Positions 5,778 through 7,947 of a stretch of DNA of 7,947 bases are shown here, piece after piece. Positions within the stretch are counted from its first letter, which is position 1; each line of letters begins with the position of its first letter. The position numbers were made by a program, and so were the translations under genes. This stretch comes from Trueperaceae bacterium. GTDB taxonomy: Bacteria > Deinococcota > Deinococci > Deinococcales > Trueperaceae. Location: NCBI GenBank assembly GCA_007130445.1, contig SLSM01000289.1:1-7947 (forward strand). The letters are read 5' to 3'. The notes under the pieces are model-generated. The model saw only the letters and a program-made list of their open reading frames with translations. It was not told the origin of the DNA and made no database searches.

Positions 5778-6416
5778 TCACAGACCGTCACCGCCGCGTT
5801 CGAGCACGAGATCGAAACGCCAGTCGCTGTCGATCGGGCCGATCGCGATCGCCGTGCGATCGCCGTCCAGGTAGGCGTCGGCCCAGGCGGTGGAGAAGGT
5901 CGACATGTTCATGAGCTCGTAGAGCAGGTTGCGACGGAGGCGCTGGGCAGGCGCCGTCCCTTGCTCGCCCTGGTAGACCAACAGCGGCTCCCAGATCAGC
6001 GCGGCAACACCGTCGCCCGCGTACGTCGCGTTGAGCGTCGTCAGGATCGTCTTCAGCGCCTCGACCGGTGTGTCCGCCCGCGTGAACGGCGTCGGCGGCG
6101 GCGCGTCGGGATCGGCCCGCACACCGTTCCAGTGCTCGTCGCTCCCATAGCGCCCCAGGAAGCTGTTCCCTCCGCGGGACAGGATGAAGACGAGATCCCC
6201 CGAGGCGTTGTCGTCACGCCAACTGCCCGACAGCGTCGCCCCGTCGACCGTTCCCGAGATGCGCCCGTTCCCGGGGCGGTAGATCCCCTCGACCTGGTCG
6301 CCGGTCTGCGTAAGCTCCCGGATCGCCTGCCCGTCTCGGAAGGTGGAGTTCCAGGTTCCGGTCCAGTCCGCAGCCTCAGCCATGCCAGCCCACGAGACCG
6401 GCAGGAGCAGGGTCAC
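5778..6416 (-). CDS. Exported protein: N-terminal beta-barrel plus probable NTF2-like domain
   Basis: 212 residues from GTG 6416. The hydrophobic start (TLLLPVSWAGMAEA-ADW) is a signal peptide with cleavage near residue 15, so the protein is periplasmic or extracellular. Residues 18-100 carry WTGTWNSTF, ELTQTGDQVEGIYRP, GRISGTVDGATLSGSW, LSRGGNSFLGRY and HWNGVR, the pattern of a small barrel domain (W-x-G-x-W, Q-x-G-x-x-V-x-G-x-Y, G-x-i-x-G) seen in exported bacterial proteins of unknown function. From 114 (DTPVEALKTILTTLNATYAGDG) to the end it looks NTF2/SnoaL-like. The start is uncertain. The GTG has no positively charged n-region, whereas the codons just upstream in frame read RWLRPLL and would complete one, but they lack a start codon. 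An ATG at 6450 with GAGAG 6 bases upstream is one base out of frame. Convergent with the serine dehydratase segment. Confidence 0.72.
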   Translation of the reverse strand: MTLLLPVSWAGMAEAADWTGTWNSTFRDGQAIRELTQTGDQVEGIYRPGNGRISGTVDGATLSGSWRDDNASGDLVFILSRGGNSFLGRYGSDEHWNGVRADPDAPPPTPFTRADTPVEALKTILTTLNATYAGDGVAALIWEPLLVYQGEQGTAPAQRLRRNLLYELMNMSTFSTAWADAYLDGDRTAIAIGPIDSDWRFDLVLERGGDGL

Positions 6417-6610
6417 CAGGAGGGGTCGCAGCCATCTGGGTACGTGGCATCACCAACTCTCTACGCAGGCGCTGAACGCCGCCATACGCACGAGGAATCT
6501 CCGAGGATTCGGGTCGCTCGAAACCTTCGCGTCGGGTCCTCCCGTGCGCGCACGGCGGACCGAGTCGCCCCGCCCTGAGCGCTGGAGTTTAGCAGACGAA
6601 CCAAGAAGGA

Positions 6611-6624
6611 CGGCCGTACGGCCG
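6611..6624. repeat. 14-base perfect palindrome
   Basis: CGGCCGTACGGCCG reads identically on both strands. It lies in the gene-poor stretch about 160 bases upstream of the gene that starts near 6416-6450 on the minus strand. It could be an operator. A chance palindrome is also plausible in this composition. Confidence 0.35.
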
Positions 6625-6694
6625 AGTCCGATGCCGCGGCGCGGGGTTCCTCGACCCTCCGCGAGCCAGTGGGCTGGCCGAGCGCCGGATGTCT

Positions 6695-6730
6695 GGACCC
6701 GGGCCGTGTGATCGCTGTTCAGCCGGGTCC
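6695..6730 (-). terminator. Possible terminator after a minus-strand gene remnant
   Basis: GGACCCGG (6695-6702) and CCGGGTCC (6723-6730) are perfect 8-base arms with a 20-base loop. The structure overlaps the stop codon (6721-6719) of the minus-strand remnant described next. Without a T-run and with a long loop, the call is weak, but its position fits the end of a former gene. Confidence 0.28.
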
Positions 6731-6936
6731 CCGGTCGGCGGCATAGGGGCCCTTCAGCGCCCGACTCGCCGCCAACTTGCGCGTCAGGAACGCCATTGGC
6801 ACGCCCCCGGGGCTGAACGCCCACTGTCCGGCCTGGAGGACGCCAGGGCGGAGTCCGTCAGCACGGGGATCGACACCTCGTACGTGGTGCGGGCGAAGAA
6901 CGCGTCGAGGTACGCCGTCACCGACTCGACCGGCAG
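6719..6936 (-). pseudogene. Frameshifted coding remnant, unrecognised family
   Basis: On the minus strand, codons from 6936 read LPVESVTAYLDAFFARTTYE and on through VSIPVLTD, with essentially every third base G or C. Around 6850-6858 the sensible reading passes to the next frame, continuing LRPGVLQAGQWAFSPGG, then PMAFLTRKL and RALKGPYAADRGPG, and ends in TGA at 6721-6719. Both halves look like real protein and neither has an upstream start in frame. A GTG at about 6965 begins VPREVKPQPRAP in the same frame as the second half, so two opposite frameshifts would rebuild a protein of about 80 residues. I do not recognise the family. It could be a decayed gene or an artefact of base-call indels. 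Confidence 0.45.
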
Positions 6937-6992
6937 GGGCGCGTGGCTGTGGCTTGACTTCTCGGGGCACGGGTGCGAAAGCGGTTCCGGGC

Positions 6993-7118
6993 TCAGTATC
7001 CGGGCGTGGTGTCATGCGCCAGCACCCGACCCGGCACGCTCTCGACGATCGCCTGCGCCCGTTTCCGCGCAGCCTTCTGCGATGCGACGGAGTGGGTGTC
7101 GTCAGCCGGTACGAAGGA
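6993..7118 (-). pseudogene. C-terminal coding remnant without a start
   Basis: Between an in-frame TAG at 7121-7119 and TGA at 6995-6993, the minus strand encodes 41 residues with strong third-position GC bias. They include ADDTHSVASQKAARKR, AQAIVESVPGRVLAHD and TTPGY at the end. The look is that of a natural C-terminus (a basic amphipathic helix, then a short strand), but there is no start codon in the frame. The 5' part would have to lie where the plus-strand lipoprotein now begins. I do not recognise the family. Chance is possible for a 41-codon stretch. Confidence 0.35.
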
Positions 7119-7160
7119 CTAGCATGAGCGCAGGGCGCCGCGGAAACCGGAGGGTCTGCC

Positions 7161-7947
7161 ATGCGAAGCGCGGGTATCGGTGCGTTCGTACTGCTCCTGC
7201 TGGGCCTGGTGGCGTGCGCCGGCACGGGACCGACGGGGTCGCTCCAGGTCTTGATCGCGGGACTGCCGCCAGGGGTGCCGGCGGCGGTGGAGATCGCTGG
7301 ACCCAATGGGTACGCCGAGGTCGTCACCACGTCCCGCGTGCTTGCAGGCCTCGCACCCGGCTCATACTCCCTGAACCCTGCCGACGTGGAGGACGGGCAC
7401 ACGATCGTGCCCAGCACGTATGACGCCACGACAACGTCTCCGGTCGTGATCGTCGCGGCCGGCGAAACCGTGACGGCAACCGTCGACCACACGTGGCACA
7501 GCCCGAGCGGGCGCGCCTGGATCAGCCGGGTGGAGGATGACGGCCCCATCCTGAGCGGCTTCGCCGCCGACGACCTCATCGCGTCCGGAACCCCATCGCC
7601 AACAGAGTCGATCGGCCGCGACGCCGGCATGTGGGAAGGCATCGCATTCGACGCCGACGGGAACGCCTGGGTCGCGCGATACCAGCACGGAACCCGCCTC
7701 GTGCGCTTCCCAGCCGCTGCGCTGGCCGCCTCCGGCGACACCTCGCCCGACGTCGTCATCGACAGCAGCGACCCACTCGTCCTCGCCGGCGCCGTGGGAC
7801 TCGCGTTCGACTCGGACGGTGGGCTGTGGGTGAGCGGCTACGAGTCCAACACCCTGGTCCGCTATAGCCCGGCGCAACTCACGGTCTCCGGAAGCCCGGC
7901 ACCCGACGTCGTGCGCACCGCCACCGCGGGCAGCCTCGCGCACCCGA
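7161..7947 (+). CDS. Lipoprotein with NHL/Vgb-like beta-propeller repeats (3' end outside window)
   Basis: 262 codons are visible, open to the window end. MRSAGIGAFVLLLLGLVAC is a lipoprotein signal with lipobox LVAC and C19 as the lipidated residue, so it is an exported, membrane-anchored protein. Residues about 25-110 form a small beta domain (GSLQVLIAGLPPGVPAAV, VLAGLAPGSYSL, VVIVAAGETVTATV) of the PEGA / carboxypeptidase-regulatory-like kind. From about 145 on, repeats follow the pattern GIAFDADGNAWVARY / LVRF / AVGLAFDSDGGLWVSGY / TLVRY, separated by LAASGDTSPDVVI-like and LTVSGSPAPDVV-like linkers: two blades are clear and a third is starting. This matches NHL or virginiamycin-B-lyase-like propellers, usually binding or scaffold proteins. 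ATG 7161 is set by GGAGGG 6 bases upstream. Lyase activity cannot be inferred. Confidence 0.85.
   Translation, partial: MRSAGIGAFVLLLLGLVACAGTGPTGSLQVLIAGLPPGVPAAVEIAGPNGYAEVVTTSRVLAGLAPGSYSLNPADVEDGHTIVPSTYDATTTSPVVIVAAGETVTATVDHTWHSPSGRAWISRVEDDGPILSGFAADDLIASGTPSPTESIGRDAGMWEGIAFDADGNAWVARYQHGTRLVRFPAAALAASGDTSPDVVIDSSDPLVLAGAVGLAFDSDGGLWVSGYESNTLVRYSPAQLTVSGSPAPDVVRTATAGSLAHP

Larger units (their letters stand above)
6451..7160. other. 710-base stretch without an intact gene
   Basis: No start-to-stop reading frame here is credible as an intact gene on either strand. Bases 6451-6718 show no coding signal that I can defend, only a 14-base palindrome at 6611-6624 and a hairpin at 6695-6730. 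Bases 6719-7118 contain two or more minus-strand coding remnants in different frames, listed separately. Bases 7119-7160 hold the leader of the lipoprotein gene at 7161, with TAGCAT at 7120-7125 as a weak candidate -10 and GGAGGG as its ribosome binding site. Confidence 0.6.

Noticed and set aside
5079..6578. 499-codon plus-strand ORF
   Set aside because: It is Arg-rich low-complexity translation that shadows the serine dehydratase segment and then runs antisense through the exported barrel protein; no family features.
6640..6658. tRNA T-arm-like string GGGGTTCCTCGACCC
   Set aside because: The loop is 8 bases and lacks the TTCRA order, and no anticodon or acceptor stem can be drawn around it.
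6719..7759. 346-codon minus-strand ORF overlapping the propeller lipoprotein
   Set aside because: Its first part is antisense to a clear lipoprotein gene with a ribosome binding site and propeller repeats. Only its last 45 or so codons look like real coding sequence, treated as a remnant.
1..7947. A new defence, CRISPR or mobile system
   Set aside because: No nuclease, helicase, recombinase, toxin-antitoxin, transposase or repeat array was recognised. The remnants at 6719-7118 have no visible inverted-repeat ends or target duplications.

Overview
This window comes from a high-GC bacterium (roughly 70% GC by eye, with third codon positions almost always G or C). Genes lie on both strands in short divergent or convergent units. 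No rRNA, tRNA, CRISPR, phage or transposase gene is visible. The genes are ordinary chromosomal types: an atypical SDR, a phosphotriesterase-like amidohydrolase, a DinB-fold protein, a serine dehydratase beta segment, and many exported or lipid-anchored proteins. The two lipoboxes (LVAC) and the propeller lipoprotein would fit a high-GC Deinococcota (Trueperaceae-like) or an actinobacterium. I cannot decide between these from the sequence, and this is only a guess.

Layout. 1-612 (-): an SDR that runs off the window start, preceded by a 33-codon Rossmann fragment overlapping its GTG start. 775-1740 (+): a phosphotriesterase-family protein in which two metal-ligand histidines appear to be aspartate. 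1780-2703 (-): an unrecognised lipoprotein, convergent with the previous gene. 2904-3377 (+): a DinB/YfiT-like protein. 3304-4032 and 4145-4921 (-): two tandem paralogous exported proteins, NTF2-like followed by a small beta-barrel; the downstream copy has lost most of the barrel and is out of frame at its end. 5107-5772 (+): an L-serine dehydratase beta-type segment with no alpha (Fe-S) part. 5778-6416 (-): an exported protein with a beta-barrel followed by a probable NTF2-like domain, the reverse order of the paralogous pair. 6451-7160: no intact gene, but at least two minus-strand coding remnants in shifted frames. 7161 to the end (+): a lipoprotein with NHL/Vgb-like propeller repeats, running off the window.

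I see no single pathway joining these genes and no convincing new defence or biosynthetic system. Two themes stand out. One is a set of exported two-domain proteins that pair an NTF2-like fold with a lipocalin-like barrel in both orders. The other is gene decay: a truncated serine dehydratase, a deleted and frameshifted paralog, a duplicated Rossmann start, a 5' reading-frame problem at 6417-6450, and remnants at 6719-7118. Several of these could also be single-base consensus errors if the assembly is metagenomic or long-read.
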